From contig CAKQFW010000147.1 in NCBI GenBank assembly GCA_934230965.1, positions 1-5,245 on the forward strand: a DNA stretch of 5,245 bases, written 5' to 3'. The translations under genes were made by a program, and so were the position numbers. The notes below the pieces were generated by a model. That model worked only from the letters and a program-made list of their open reading frames with translations. It did not search any database and was not told the origin of the DNA. Source of the DNA: an uncultured Prevotella sp. (lineage in GTDB: Bacteria; Bacteroidota; Bacteroidia; Bacteroidales; Bacteroidaceae). Position 1 is the stretch's first letter. Each line of letters begins with the position of its first letter. Positions 5,237-5,245 of the stretch are shown one piece after another.

Positions 5237-5245
5237 CTTTTCTTA

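Overview
The window looks like chromosomal DNA from a member of the Bacteroidales, most probably a Prevotella-type organism. The reasons are the large secreted protein ending in a Type IX secretion-like tail (GIYVVNGKKVIK), the small acidic 61-residue protein after it, the A-rich leaders without Shine-Dalgarno sequences in front of those two genes, and the Bacteroidota-like phosphoglycerate mutase. This placement comes from pattern recognition; no database search was possible.

Layout: (1) 1-1317 is the 3' part of gpmI (cofactor-independent phosphoglycerate mutase), cut by the window edge just after its expected catalytic-serine motif. (2) 1318-1399 holds a 13-bp hairpin and then a strong AAGGAGG ribosome binding site. 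(3) 1400-1852 is a complete IS200/IS605-type Y1 (HUH) transposase. (4) 1855-2224 is an array of three structured repeat units starting three bases after the transposase stop: two direct copies (period 123/124 bp) and one diverged inverted copy. Each unit holds hairpins with a GAA loop, and stem sequences change while pairing is kept. (5) 2225-2400 is an AT-rich leader with four copies of AACATATTATT(T)A. (6) 2401-4623 encodes a 740-residue secreted multidomain beta-rich protein. (7) 4649-4834 encodes the 61-residue protein, probably in the same transcript. (8) 4871-5004 is a seven-copy 13/14-nt tandem repeat followed by a strong hairpin terminator. (9) 5005-5245 shows no gene but holds a 27-bp direct repeat pair, a small hairpin, and two identical GC-rich 16-mers flanking AT-rich repeats spaced 10-11 bp.

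How the parts relate: gpmI is core glycolysis and is probably unrelated to what follows. The transposase and the array form a plausible unit resembling the REP/RAYT systems of other bacteria, in which a Y1 transposase acts on short extragenic hairpins. The secreted protein and the small protein form a separate two-gene unit ended by the hairpin at 4971-5004. The transposase-array pair is the most interesting part of the window.
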